Positions 21,751 to 32,375 of a stretch of DNA of 64,000 bases are shown here, piece after piece. The stretch is from NCBI GenBank assembly GCA_020744225.1, contig JAGMWG010000015.1, positions 558,001 through 622,000 on the forward strand, read 5' to 3'. Numbering within the stretch: the stretch's first letter is position 1; every line of letters begins with the position of its first letter. Source of the stretch: Paraphoma chrysanthemicola (lineage: Eukaryota; Ascomycota; Dothideomycetes; Pleosporales; Phaeosphaeriaceae). The position numbers and the translations under genes are program-made. The notes beneath the pieces were generated by a model that saw only the letters and a list, made by a program, of their open reading frames with translations, was not told the DNA's origin and searched no databases.

Positions 21751-22910
21751 GAAGGGGGTCGTGATTGAGCCATAATGATAATGTAGAGAATTTAGAATAC
21801 TAGAGTACATTATGAATGAGCAAGACTCTCAGCAGAGCTGGACACATGTGCCTATATTCGCGCAAGTAGTCACTCAAACGTTGTGATGTAGGTAGCAAAC
21901 TCCAATTCACCTTTTCTGATAAGATCGACTGATCATTTCTGCCCAGGCTTTGAAGTCCCGTCAAACTTGATTTCAAAGACACGGCAAGACAATATTACAC
22001 CCCCAGGCAAGCTCGAATCAAAAATCACCATTGCTTTCCAGGCCTTGGGTGACCATCGAACCAACTCACACGGTTCGAGAGAGGAGTGGAGCAAGTCACC
22101 ACGTTGACTTCCAGACTTGAAAAGCTCACGTCAACATCAGTCGCAGGGTTACACGTCTTAGAAACACTCTAGGCGACTTCACATCTTGATCGGACTTATG
22201 TCAACAGTTCTGCCTCTTCAAGCAACCGCGGATGTCCAAGGGGACACATTGACTGCGTTTCTGGACGGAGCTGTGGAGGTTTTCGACAAGTCGCGAATTT
22301 TACTTAGGAAGGACGGGATAATTACTTCGTCAAAAATAAAGAGTTGGATATACGCGCCGTGGAGAAAACGAGGAAGCAAAGGATGAATATACGTGGTGAG
22401 AGCATGTTCCTTTCATCCCTCTGGACACCGATTAAGGTCAGATTATTGAGCGAAAAAAGTGGGTGTGGTTGAGCGATGAGTAATGCACTTGTACGTTGTG
22501 GAGTCGAGCTTGACGCACGGAAATGAGGCCGGATTTTAATCCGGTGTAAAGCATCGGTAGTCATTTCCGTGCAGGAAAAGGGTTGTTGTGGTGTCGAAAA
22601 GTGGGGGGTTGGTAGCGGAAATCCGAAGTCCTACCGGACCGCCCGCTCCTCCACTACTTGGCAGGTACCAGAAGGGGGAAAGGAGGGGTCGATGCTACGT
22701 CATTCTTTACCACTACTGCTTACCCCAGACAAGACGTCTTCACGATGTAACCTCAAAGCTTGTTCATACCTCGATAGGGCGAAGGACAACAGCGGTAGGA
22801 GTAACGATGTGCGCGAGCGGGGTAATTGGCCCGAGAGCTTGCAAACGCAGACGAAGTCAAAATGCGGCTCATCCGCTTGAGCCTCTATAACGATGCTCAG
22901 CATATTTACA
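21751..22910. other. Intergenic region
   Basis: 1.16 kb between the CHRD and GH92 genes. Short frames (22186-22386, 22569-22890 +; 22322-22564 -) are unlike their neighbours in composition and have no motif. No tRNA or repeat was found. Confidence 0.6.
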
Positions 22911-25451
22911 ATGAGGCTGCTTCGTTGTTTTGCTACTTTTGGGCTTGTCCTTGCGCAGGAAACTGATTATGCACAATTCGTTAACCCATTCATTGGCTCA
23001 GAGGGAGGCATACCTGGCTATTCATGTAAGTCATCGCCGCCCAGCACATAATTTGCAAGCTCATCATTGGTCCAGATGGCGGTGGAGATGTCTTCGTCGG
23101 CGGAGCTGTGCCCTTTGGGATGGTGAAGCTCGGCTTGGACACCTACGAAGAGCCAATCAATCAAAGCGCGCTAAACGGTGGATGGACGCCGAAAGGATAT
23201 GTCACAGGAGTCAGTCTGATGCACGAGTCGGGTACCGGAGGAGGAGCAAAATATGGCTTTCCGGCGCAAATGCCCTTGACAACAGTCGACGATGGTGTAA
23301 ATCTGCTGGACAATCGGACGTATTGGCAGACTAGGGTACGCCGAACAAAGCTGACAGAGACCAAGACTGACAATCATTTAGGTCGGCGATGATATCGCCA
23401 ACGTTGGCTATTTTCGCACAGAATTGGAATCTGGAGTCACTATCGAGCTTTCTGCTTCACGACATGCTGGTCTACACCACTACACGTATCCTGCATCTTC
23501 AGGAAAACACATCCTTGTGGACTTTTCGCATTACTTACCACATAACACTAGGTCCTGGGACACTCAGTTCTATACCGGTGGCGAGATTGAGGTTCAGCCC
23601 AACTCTAGCATATATACTGGCTTCGCACAAATCGCTGGTGGATGGTGTATAGGAGCTCCGGTCACAGTGTTTGTATGTGGTGAGTTCGACAAAGTCCCCA
23701 CAGAAGCGCAGGCCTTCAAAGGGAAGAACACTTTTCCCACCAGTCGACATTTCCGGACGTTTAATAATGGTACAACCCCAAGACCAACCTACACTGGTTC
23801 AAGCGCGCGTTCAGGACCCATGAACGACCGCGTTGGCGCTCTCTTCACGTGGTCGAACATCACAGAACTGAAATCGCGAGTGGGAATCTCCTTCATGTCT
23901 GTGGAGAAAGCATGCGCTTACAAAGACTCCGAGCTCGAGTCCTGGTCAATCGAGAAGACTGCAAAAGCTGCGCGCGATGAGTGGAACCGAGACGTGTTCT
24001 CTAAGATCCGCGTTGACACATCTAAGGCAGCCAACAAGACTCGCCTGGCCCTATTGTATTCCAGTCTTTACTTCATGCACCTCATACCGAGTGAACGGGT
24101 TGGCGAGAATCCTCTTTGGGAGTCGGACGAGCCGTACTGGGACGACTTCTATACGATGTGGGACCTCTTCCGGAACCAAGTGTCGCTTTGGCATTTGATT
24201 CAACCAAGTTACTACGATTCCATGATTCGCTCATTGATCGACATGTTCAAGAATGAAGGTTACCTACCCGATGGTAGGTCTGGCAACTATAACGGGCTTG
24301 TCCAAGGTGGCTCGAATGCGGACAATGTTCTCGCAGATGCATATGTGAAAGGTCTTCGTGGTCAGATCAACTGGACTGAAGGTTATGCAGCTGTGAAGAA
24401 GGATGCTGATGTGGTTCCTTTCTTTGACGAAAATCCAATTGACCTACAGGGCTCGCTCAAGGAAGGTCGTGGTGCGCTGGACGACTGGATACCACTTGGC
24501 TATGTTACGGCTGACAGAAATACGCGTGCCGTTTCGAAGACCGTGGAATACTCGCTCAACGACTTTGCAGTCAGTCAGATTGCTGCCGGAGAAGCGCCTG
24601 GCGATCGCGACCTGTACTTTCGGAGATCCGCTGGTTGGCAGCTGAGTTGGGACACGCGGGCTACTGCCCGAAACTTCACAGGCTTTGTTATGCCTCGTTA
24701 TGCCAACGGCACTTTCCACGAGACCTACAACATTACCAACTGCGGGAATTGTAACTGGGAGGACGAAAGCTACGAGGGAACGGCCTTCGAATACTCCTTC
24801 GTGATCCCGCACGATGTTGAACGCATGATCGATCTCATGGGTGGCGCTTATCACTTCGAGCAACGTCTGGACTATGTTTTCCAACCCAATACCTCGGGAG
24901 TTGACCTTGGTGCAAATGGTCTCGGCATCACGACCATCAATAATGTGGCAAACGAGCCCGACTTCCAGACCCCTTACCTCTACAACTACCTGAACAAACA
25001 GTGGAAGAGCGTCGAGCGTTCGCGCCAGCTTGCCAACGACTTCTACTTCAACACCAGCAACGGCATCCCCGGTAACTCAGATGCAGGCGCGCTAAATTGC
25101 TGGCTCATCTGGCAAATGCTAGGCTTGTACCCAATCGTCACAACACCGGTGTATCTGCTGGAGAGCCCGTGGTTCAGCGACATCAACATCACCGTAAACC
25201 ATAACCATACCTTGCGCATTCAAGCAGATGGTCTCGATGACGGCGATGGGAAGCAAGGATACTATGTCCAGGGTGTAAGCATCAATGGTCAGAACTGGAC
25301 GAAGAACTGGTTTGAGCATGAAGATGCGGGTGGAATTATGACTAAAGGAGGCGATATCGTGTTTAAACTGGGCGCTGAGCAGAAGGTATGGGAATCGGGC
25401 GACGTGCCACCGAGTCCCGGACATCAGGTTGTGGATATCGGCGCACGTTAA
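22911..25451 (+). CDS. GH92 alpha-mannosidase, secreted
   Basis: Three exons, 22911-23025, 23076-23335 and 23382-25451, 814 aa (820 if the in-frame ATG at 22893 is used). Signal peptide: MRLLRCFATFGLVLAQ. The N-terminal beta-domain reads FVNPFIGSEGG, GGGDVFVGGAVPFGMVKLG and GYVTGVSLMHESGTGG, typical of glycoside hydrolase family 92. The C-terminal (alpha/alpha)6 part holds WDDFYTMWDLFRN, GLVQGGSNADNVLADAY and GNSDAGALNCWLIWQMLGLYP. GH92 enzymes are calcium-dependent exo-alpha-mannosidases, usually alpha-1,2. Here the enzyme would trim mannose from glycoproteins or cell-wall mannan outside the cell. Several N-glycosylation sequons are present. Both introns are canonical. Confidence 0.93.
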
Positions 25452-25862
25452 GTTGGTTTGGTGGTGGTGTTTTGACTTGGTTTTGTCGAGCGCGTAAGCC
25501 ATCGGAAGCAACCATCCGGGCTCCTTCCGCACCCATTAGCTTGGCCAACTTGAACTCACCTTCCTCACGTACTCAACCACCATCCTATGACATGTGCACC
25601 GTATCATCGAATCCAATGTTTGTCCGCATGGTGCATGTCAACATATGTTGGTGCTATCATTCGCGCTGCACCAGGATGCAATCACGGTCAGGAAATTGAG
25701 CTTCGCAGTGTGCGACCAATGAGTTGCTCGAATGTGACCTTCCCGTTTGACCTGACCATGTGGTCGACTCCTGAAGTGGCGAACCGAGCAACGGCCATTA
25801 TTGAGAGCCTGCACATCACTTTTGTAGAGCCCTCGTCGTGATATTTCGTCTTCAGCAACATC
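25452..25862. other. Intergenic space before the feruloyl esterase
   Basis: 411 bp between two genes on the same strand. It contains only short overlapping frames and presumably the esterase promoter. No motif stands out. Confidence 0.5.
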
Positions 25863-26960
25863 ATGCAGCTCACCATTTTGTTGGTAGCCTGCTGGTTCCA
25901 GCTTGTTTTCGCGAGCCCACACAGCTACCGTCTACCCCCTCGCGCCAGCACGGGGTGCGGGAAAAAGCCTTTTCTCCCAGGAATCACGCAATACCGTGGT
26001 GTCAAGAGCAGTGGCAAAGATCGCAGCTACTCGTTTCACTTACCCTCCTCCTACGATGCCAATAAGGCGTACCCTGTTGTTCTTGGCTTCCATGGCTCCA
26101 GCAGCATCGGCGCATTCTTCGAACTGGACACGAAGATGAGCCAGGAGCGATATAGCGGCGAGAAGATCATGGTCTATCCGAACGGTGTTGGTGGGAGCTG
26201 GGCGGGTCCGACGTACCATACTGCGAGCACGGTGGCGGAGGATGTACAGTTTGTCAAGGATATTATTGAGGATATCAAGAAGCAATTTTGCGTGGACATC
26301 GCGAAGGTTTTCGGTGCTGGGTGAGCAATCTCTATTTAATGGAAGCATGCGACGAAGTGTTGACGGCCGCAGTATGTCGAATGGCGGAGGCTTCATTGGT
26401 ACTTTGGCCTGTGATCCTGTTGGGAGCACGTTGTTCGTGGCTGTCGCTGCTCACTCTGGAGCTTTCTACACCGACGTCAATGGACCAAACAATGGCTGCT
26501 CACCTTCGAAGGTCCTTCCGATGCTTGAAATCCATGGCGCAACCGACAAGACGGTGAAGTACGAGGGTGGGCAGGGAGATGGTGGCCCGCAGCCAGCGAT
26601 ATCGAACTGGTAAGTATAAGCGCACCTAGTAGCATGTGGCAGATCTAATGTGTCTAAGGCTGGAATGGTGGTCTCAGCGCAACAAGTGTACTTCAAAGAC
26701 TGAAGAGTCGCTTAATGATGGGAAGGTGCAGCATTCGTCATGGACATGCGAAGGCAAACAAGGCTTGCTACAGCATTATAAGATTGCTGACTTGGGTAAT
26801 CTACCACGTCTGCTATACATGGTATTTATTAATGAGCGTTGCAGGTCACTGTTGGGCTGATACGGAGCCAAACCTGTCGCAGATCTCCGTGCCACAACTG
26901 CCGACGGTTGTGAGAGCGAGCGAGATTATCATGCAATTCTTCGATGATGTAACGGCGTAG
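25863..26960 (+). CDS. Feruloyl esterase C-like, CE1/LpqC family, secreted
   Basis: Four exons, 25863-26320, 26373-26609, 26659-26795 and 26845-26960, 315 aa. Signal peptide: MQLTILLVACWFQLVFA. The mature enzyme begins with CGKKPF and has the LpqC/PHB-depolymerase-like alpha/beta-hydrolase features: PVVLGFHGSSS (oxyanion region), the nucleophile elbow GMSNGG recreated by the first splice, the acid region LEIHGATDKTVKYEGG and the final His in GHCWAD, recreated by the third splice. FaeC-type enzymes release ferulic and related acids ester-linked to arabinoxylan and pectin. There is no carbohydrate-binding module. It sits among other secreted plant-polymer genes. Confidence 0.9.
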
Positions 26961-27576
26961 ACGAGCTCATTCGAGAAAATCGCCTGCGACTGCCGCCTTG
27001 GACCGGCTAAATGCAAGTGTTATAGGTCTGGTGCTTCAGCCGCATGAGCGCACGTGTATCCTCTGGAACTGTGACAGTTCGAAGAATCCGAAACACATCA
27101 CAACACCTCCTGAGGGCTCATGCGCCACCCAAATGCCGTGTTCTGATTCGCCAGTCTGGTCGTCCAAGAGATCCCATGTCGCATGTCGTATTCTGCCTGA
27201 AGTCTTAGGACACTGTTTGGGGCCTCGCTTTTGTGCACATCCGAATGCATCAATAACGTGGTCATTATATGATGCTGTGCAGCGACCATCCGACCCACTC
27301 AGGTCGGCTACCGATCGGCCGATCATACGTATGCAGCTTCAGGACGTAATGGAGGGAGCATTGCAGTCTTTGATGGAAAGCGCTGGCATTTTGGCCATGG
27401 GCATAAAAGTCGGAATACCCGCATGAGTTTATCAACCATCATCAGCCCACCTCAAGCTCTTCATCAACTTACATTCTTTCTTGCGTCTGTGACTGCAACC
27501 CGACCTGGTGTCGTTCAATCAAGTACATATTTTCTAAGCAACTCAACTCCAACCACTCCCAAGTCAAATTATCAAA
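26961..27576. other. Intergenic region with TATA-like element
   Basis: 616 bp. A CATAAAAG element at 27402-27409 lies about 170 bp before the start codon of the BAS2-like gene and is a plausible core promoter. The remainder shows no supported gene. Confidence 0.5.
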
Positions 27577-27953
27577 ATGCGTTTCACCATCGCCACCATC
27601 TTTGCCCGTAAGTATATGCCTCACCGTATTCTTAGTATAGTCACCAACACACTACAGTCGCCGCCATGGCCACGGCTCAAGTCACGCCTAACAACGCCGG
27701 CGCAAAGAATGTCGGAGCCGGCAACGGCGCACAGTTCATCACTGGCGGCTGTGTCTCCGACGCCGACTGCAGCAGCGCATGCTGTGCCCAGGTCGCTGCC
27801 ACTGGTGACGGAGTGTGCAGCGCCGAGGCAGCAAGTCTGCAGAATGGAAAGACGGGATGTGGATTCAATGATCCCAATGCGGCTGCTGTAATTGCTGCGG
27901 CGCAGGCACAGGTTGAACTGCAGGGGTTCAAGAGGGTTGTTAGGAGCGAGTGA
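27577..27953 (+). CDS. BAS2-like small secreted cysteine-rich protein (effector candidate)
   Basis: Two exons, 27577-27607 and 27658-27953, 108 aa. The tiny first exon encodes the start of the signal peptide (MRFTIATIFA then LAAMATAQ). The mature protein is short and has six cysteines in a compact block: QFITGGCVSDADCSSACC, GVC and TGCGF, followed by an Ala-rich helix (AAAVIAAAQAQVEL). This GxQFITGxCxSDADCxSxCC pattern matches fungal proteins annotated as biotrophy-associated secreted protein 2, known from Magnaporthe but found also in non-pathogens. A role at the plant interface is inference. Confidence 0.8.
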
Positions 27954-28507
27954 AAGTTGACCGAGGACTGGCTGTAAGACTATGAAGTAACGAATGAAAG
28001 AAGACTCGATAACCGTTCAAATGGTGAACAATTTGCCAGTCTGCCGTGCCGAGAAGGTCTTCCATCACCTACCTACCACCCTGTACGTGGGTCTGAAACG
28101 GTATTCTGCTGCACTATTGACCCTATGTTCGGTTGTCACTCTACTCTGCAAAGTTCCCAGCGCGATTACGACTAGACCTCGCTCAGGACTTTCGCGATAC
28201 TGCTTAGATTCATAGGTGGATATTGTTAGTAGTGCACATCCTTAGGAAGTAATCATGGAAGCGATCTAGCGTGGAGGTCTCGCGTCAAGTCTCGCATCTG
28301 GGTGGAATCACATCAATCTCTGAGCTCCGTTTCACAGTCGGGGAAGAGTTCCAGAGTGAAACTGTGTCTGCTCTTGGTCCTTTTGAGCGCTAATGGGAGA
28401 GATGTGATAAAGCACTACCTAGGTATCGGAAAATTAGACCTTTTATGCGCACAGCGCGAGCATGGGAACTGCTGTCAAGTAAATGGCGGTGAAAAAGGCT
28501 TCAAGGA
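27954..28507. other. Convergent intergenic space
   Basis: 554 bp between the 3' ends of the BAS2-like gene (+) and the GH93-like gene (-). The frame at 28302-28511 has no recognisable features. Nothing else seen. Confidence 0.6.
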
Positions 28508-29985
28508 CTAAGCAGCAGCAGCAAGCGCTTTCTCAAAGTCCACAATCGTTACCAACACATCAGAAGACCTCCCCTTGCCCTCTGAGCCACCCGTTATCCT
28601 CAGTGCTCGCTTGTCATCTGGTACTAGAAGAGTTTAGCTTAGATCTGACGAACTGAAGGAGCAAAAACTTACCAGTTCGTACTTCCCTCCCGTAAGCCCT
28701 ACCAGCGACCGTCGAAATAACTTTCCAAAGCCCCTTGCCCAAAGCTTGATTGATGAAGAGAGAGTTGGAGCTCGAGTCCGATAGGATGATGGTTCCGTTC
28801 ACCCCACCTATCGACGACCATGTCACAAATGGTGCACCTTGGGGCTTCAATCCAGATGCTGTAGCTACATCAAGCGGGAGCTCGGTACCGGCGTTCTCTG
28901 GCGAGGCGGCGATCTTGTATTGCACTGGACCGGCGATATTGGAAGAGTTGCCAGTCTGCGATGCTTCGAAAGCGATAATGTACTGCTTATTCGGAAGCTG
29001 ATAAGTGTTAGATGGCTGACATCACCTAATGCATACGAGGCCTACCTTTGCTGCATTCGCTGTACTTGCTTGATCTGTGGGAGCAATCGATGCGACTACG
29101 TCAATTGCAGTACCCCAAGTATCCCACATGTCAGCGGCTGACTGTTGGGACACCTTGCCCGCGTGTTGACTATCACGACCGTCTGAGTAGTATACGGTCA
29201 AGCGCTGATCACTGCGTTCTATAAGCAAGGCCACGATGCTGCCGCTCAATTTGCGGAACTTACTGGAACAGCATATAAGGCTCTCCAACTGCCTTTGCGC
29301 CCACAGCTCCACCTTCGGCAATACGATGCACAAACTCCCAGGTAACACCTTGATCCCAGGACGCGTAGAGCTCAATGTTTGTACTCTTGGCGTCCACAGC
29401 ATTCACAGCAAGAAGCGTCACATTGGTCTCGCTGCTCCAAGAGCCTTCTACAAACAGCAAATGCGGCTCGAGCAACTTTCTGCCAGCAACAGTGGACTGC
29501 GCGGTGCCATGTGCGTACCATGAGAATCCATTGTTGGTTGATCGGTATACTTGTAGCGTATTGTTGGCCTGCTTGAGGTCGTTCCATACCGATAGGATGG
29601 TGTTATTTGGTAAGTTCTCGGTGCGTGGTGATGTCAAATGATGGCTGACGTCGTCGGGTTGATATACCGTCACATTCGCGAAAGTTTCAACACTAGTGGG
29701 TGTTGGCTCAGGCGGATCTTCGGGATCTGAGGTTGGTGTGGGAATCCTCGAAGTTATCGTAGACGTAGGTCGCCGGGTTGGTGTGGTGCTCCGAGTTGGC
29801 GTAGGGCGCCGTGATGAAGTTGGACGCCGCGTCGGTGTTGGTTGCCGCCGCGTGCTTGAGGGCCGCCATGGCCAATCATCATCTGGATCATCATCTGGGT
29901 CATCGGGCCAGTCAGGATCATCCCATTGCGCATTGACTGCGCAGGCAAAAAGTACAAGAAGGAGAAAGAATGAAATCGCCCTCAT
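28508..29985 (-). CDS. GH93/sialidase-fold secreted protein with acidic Pro/Thr linker
   Basis: Minus strand, four exons, 29985-29264, 29211-29046, 28997-28673 and 28623-28508, 442 aa. The signal peptide (MRAISFFLLLVLFACAVNAQ) is followed by an Asp/Pro/Trp stretch (WDDPDWPDDPDDDPDDDW) and a Thr/Pro/Arg linker of ~50 residues. The catalytic-type part shows sialidase/BNR-like blocks: VYRSTNNGFSWYAHG, ELYASWDQGVTWEFVH, and GEPYMLFHDQRLTVYYSDGRD, recreated by the first splice and typical of fungal GH93-like exo-arabinanase relatives. It most likely acts on plant-wall arabinan or another glycan outside the cell; the substrate is not certain. A TATA-like element (30045-30052) lies upstream. Confidence 0.82.
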
Positions 29986-30356
29986 GCTGATCGGATTGAT
30001 GTGCGTATAGCATACCGTCGATCTTGCTGCGTTGGCTTAGGATAGCTTTTATTCAGATGGCGACGGAGCAAAGATGCCTTGTGACCCAAATTGAGAGCGG
30101 GCCGGCGCACATTGCTAGAGATGAATGTGCTAATTGCATTTTGTTACTTTGTTGTACAATTTGAGTAGCAGGTGAGATGTCGTGACGATGGATAAAGGCA
30201 ATTCGAGGCAGATCCTTGCAAACCCCTTTGCATGAGTTGGCAATTGGCCAATCGGCGTCCTCAAAAAGTGCCGCCAGAGTCCGACTGAAAGGTCGCGATC
30301 CAAAATCTCCGAGCCATGATTTGACGGCAGTTGAAACATGCTCGCTGAAACTAGTA
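29986..30356. other. Promoter of the GH93-like gene up to the transposon
   Basis: 371 bp between the start codon of the minus-strand gene and the left end of the pogo-like element. It holds an AATAAAAGC TATA-like element at 30045-30052 on the minus strand. No gene is seen. Confidence 0.5.
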
Positions 30357-30423
30357 ACGTGTTTTATAAGCGAGTCGTCAATACAAGCGAGTCGTCAGCC
30401 CCACCAACTTTGATCACCTCTTC
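30357..30423 (+). repeat. Left terminal inverted repeat of the pogo-like element
   Basis: 67 bp, identical to the reverse complement of 32139-32205. Inside it, AAGCGAGTCGTCA occurs twice with a 17-bp spacing, a likely double transposase-binding site. Confidence 0.92.
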
Positions 30424-30437
30424 CATCTCAACGTGCA

Positions 30438-31934
30438 ATGGCTCCACGCCACGCTTCTCAAGCGCCTTCAAATGAAGCTGATATTCAGCTTGCTATTAAT
30501 TCTATTACGTCCCAGCAGATTAGGTCTGAAAGCCGCGCTGCTGTAGTCTATAATGTCCCTCGTATGACGATGCGCGACCGACGCGCTGGCAAGCCTGCAC
30601 GACGCGATTGCCAACCCAACTCAAAGAAGCTCACCCAGCTAGAGGAAGAGGTGATTATCAGACATATACTCGACTTGGATACACGTGGATTTGCGCCTAC
30701 GTACGAAGCTATACGTGCAATGGCTGATAAGCTGCTTGCGCGGCGCAGCGCAAGTCACGTCGGCGTCCACTGGCCGCGCAACTTTGTTAAGCGTACAGAC
30801 CAACTTACGACGCGTTTTACTCGAGCGTACGATAGGCAGAGAGCTCTGTGTGAGGATCCTGTCTTAATCAGCCAATGGTTTGAGCTCGTAGAGCAGACAA
30901 AGGCTAGATACGGCATCTGCGATGAGGACGTCTACAACTTCGACGAGGCTGGCTTTATGATGGGCAAGATCACGACTCAGCTTGTCGTGACTGGGTCAGA
31001 GAGGAGAGGCCGGCCAAAGGCTGTTCAGCCTGGCAATCGCGAGTGGGTGACCGTGATCGCTGCGATCAACGCTGCTGGCTGGGCTATCCCACCCTTTCTT
31101 ATCTTTGCTGGCCAGTATCACCTGTCTGCCTGGTACGAGGAGGATATCCCACGCGACTGGGCGATCGCAGTCAGCGACAATGGTTGGACGAACAACGAGC
31201 TTGGAGTAGAGTGGCTGAAGCACTTCAACGCTCACACGAAGACTCGTGTTGTAGGTGCGCGTCGCCTGCTCGTCCTTGATGGCCATGAGAGTCACCACTC
31301 TCTTGAATTTCAAGAGCTCTGCAAAGAGAACAATATCTATACACTCTGTATGCCACCTCACTCATCTCACTTGCTGCAGCCTCTTGATGTTGGCTGCTTC
31401 TCGCCGTTAAAGCGCGCGTACAGCCGCGAGGTTGAGGCTCTTATCCGACACCACATCAACCACATTACAAAGCTTGAGTTTCTGCCAGCTTTTAAGGCAG
31501 CCTTTAACCGCGCGTTCACGACAGCTAATATCTGCTCAGCCTTTCGAGGCGCAGGTCTTGTACCTCTCCAGCCAGAGGCTGTCTTGTTAAAGCTAGACGT
31601 ACAGCTGCGTACACCCACACCTGCTGCTCTGCCAGAGGCTGTCTGGCAGGCTCGTACACCGAGTAACGCGCGTGAGCTTGAGGCTCAATCAACGCTAATT
31701 CGCGAGCGCGTACGCCAACACAAGAGCTCCTCGCCTGCGTTAATTATTGAGGCAATCAACCAGCTCAAGAAGGGCGCTGAGGTGATGATCCTGTCAGCTG
31801 AGCTGATGCGCGAGAGGATCACCAGCCTTGAGAAGGCTAACGAGGCAGCGTCAAAGCGAAAGCAGCGCAAGAAAAAGCGTGTACAGAAGCAGGGAGTCTT
31901 GACAAAGGGAGCTGGCGAGGATATACTCGCCTAA
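30438..31934 (+). CDS. Pogo/Fot1-like DDE transposase, premature stop before zinc knuckle
   Basis: Single ORF of 498 aa. The N-terminus has a psq-type helix-turn-helix (IQLAINSITSQQIRSESRAA, TMRDRRAGK) and a CENP-B-like HTH (RTDQLTTRFTRAYD). The DDE_1 endonuclease follows with catalytic Asp in NFDEAG, LVLDGHESHH and LLQPLDVGCFSPLKR, i.e. a DDD triad. The tail is Lys/Arg-rich (KRKQRKKKRVQKQ). The TAA at 31932 interrupts a frame that otherwise continues to a TGA at 32082 and encodes a CX2CX4HX4C zinc knuckle at 32016-32057. The TAA could derive from CAA by one C-to-T change. The catalytic core is untouched, so activity is not excluded. Confidence 0.93.
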   Translation: MAPRHASQAPSNEADIQLAINSITSQQIRSESRAAVVYNVPRMTMRDRRAGKPARRDCQPNSKKLTQLEEEVIIRHILDLDTRGFAPTYEAIRAMADKLLARRSASHVGVHWPRNFVKRTDQLTTRFTRAYDRQRALCEDPVLISQWFELVEQTKARYGICDEDVYNFDEAGFMMGKITTQLVVTGSERRGRPKAVQPGNREWVTVIAAINAAGWAIPPFLIFAGQYHLSAWYEEDIPRDWAIAVSDNGWTNNELGVEWLKHFNAHTKTRVVGARRLLVLDGHESHHSLEFQELCKENNIYTLCMPPHSSHLLQPLDVGCFSPLKRAYSREVEALIRHHINHITKLEFLPAFKAAFNRAFTTANICSAFRGAGLVPLQPEAVLLKLDVQLRTPTPAALPEAVWQARTPSNARELEAQSTLIRERVRQHKSSSPALIIEAINQLKKGAEVMILSAELMRERITSLEKANEAASKRKQRKKKRVQKQGVLTKGAGEDILA

Positions 31935-32015
31935 CGTGAGGCTAATCAGCAGATTGCTCGTGAAGAGCGTCAAGGTGGAGAGCAATCAGGCCTTAGCCGC
32001 CAGGCTCTTGCGCGC

Positions 32016-32057
32016 TGCAGCAGGTGCAGAGAGACTGGGCACAACGCAAGAACGTGT
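32016..32057 (+). other. Zinc-knuckle coding segment downstream of the transposase stop
   Basis: In the transposase frame, 28 codons after the TAA at 31932, the codons spell CSRCRETGHNARTC, a CCHC knuckle. It would be translated only by readthrough or in copies lacking the stop. Confidence 0.75.
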
Positions 32058-32138
32058 AAAAAAGACTCTATAGATCCTGCTTGAATTGCTACATTAATAT
32101 ATATATACTGCCTTACAACGTGGTTAAGTTATATACTT

Positions 32139-32205
32139 GAAGAGGTGATCAAAGTTGGTGGGGCTGACGACTCGCTTGTATTGACGACTCGCTTATAAAA
32201 CACGT
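32139..32205 (-). repeat. Right terminal inverted repeat of the pogo-like element
   Basis: 67 bp, the exact inverted copy of the left end, with the same internal 17-bp tandem motif. Confidence 0.92.
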
Positions 32206-32375
32206 TAGCGAGATTGAACATTTCATCGAAAGCCAGATTAACCACGCGTTCATGGCTAATAAACATTCGGTAGCTCGACAGCTCTCGCCTTGTTCCCAAC
32301 ATTCGATTGGAATGCAAATGGCATTGGAGGACAAACTTGCCAGACAGAGCTTCCACTCTCTAAATTTCGGTGAGC

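Larger units (their letters stand above)
30357..32205 (+). mobile_element. Pogo/Fot1-like DNA transposon (Tc1-mariner superfamily)
   Basis: Complete 1849-bp element. The ends are perfect inverted repeats of 67 bp (30357-30423 and 32139-32205) beginning ACGTGTTTTATAAGCGAGTC, flanked by a TA duplication (30355-30356 and 32206-32207), as expected for pogo-type transposition. It carries one transposase ORF. Perfect identity of the ends suggests recent insertion. It separates the GH93-like gene from the tannase-family gene without breaking either. Confidence 0.93.

Noticed and set aside
22015..22110. GGTTCGAG-like segment resembling a tRNA T-loop
   Set aside because: No matching acceptor, D or anticodon stem could be formed around it.
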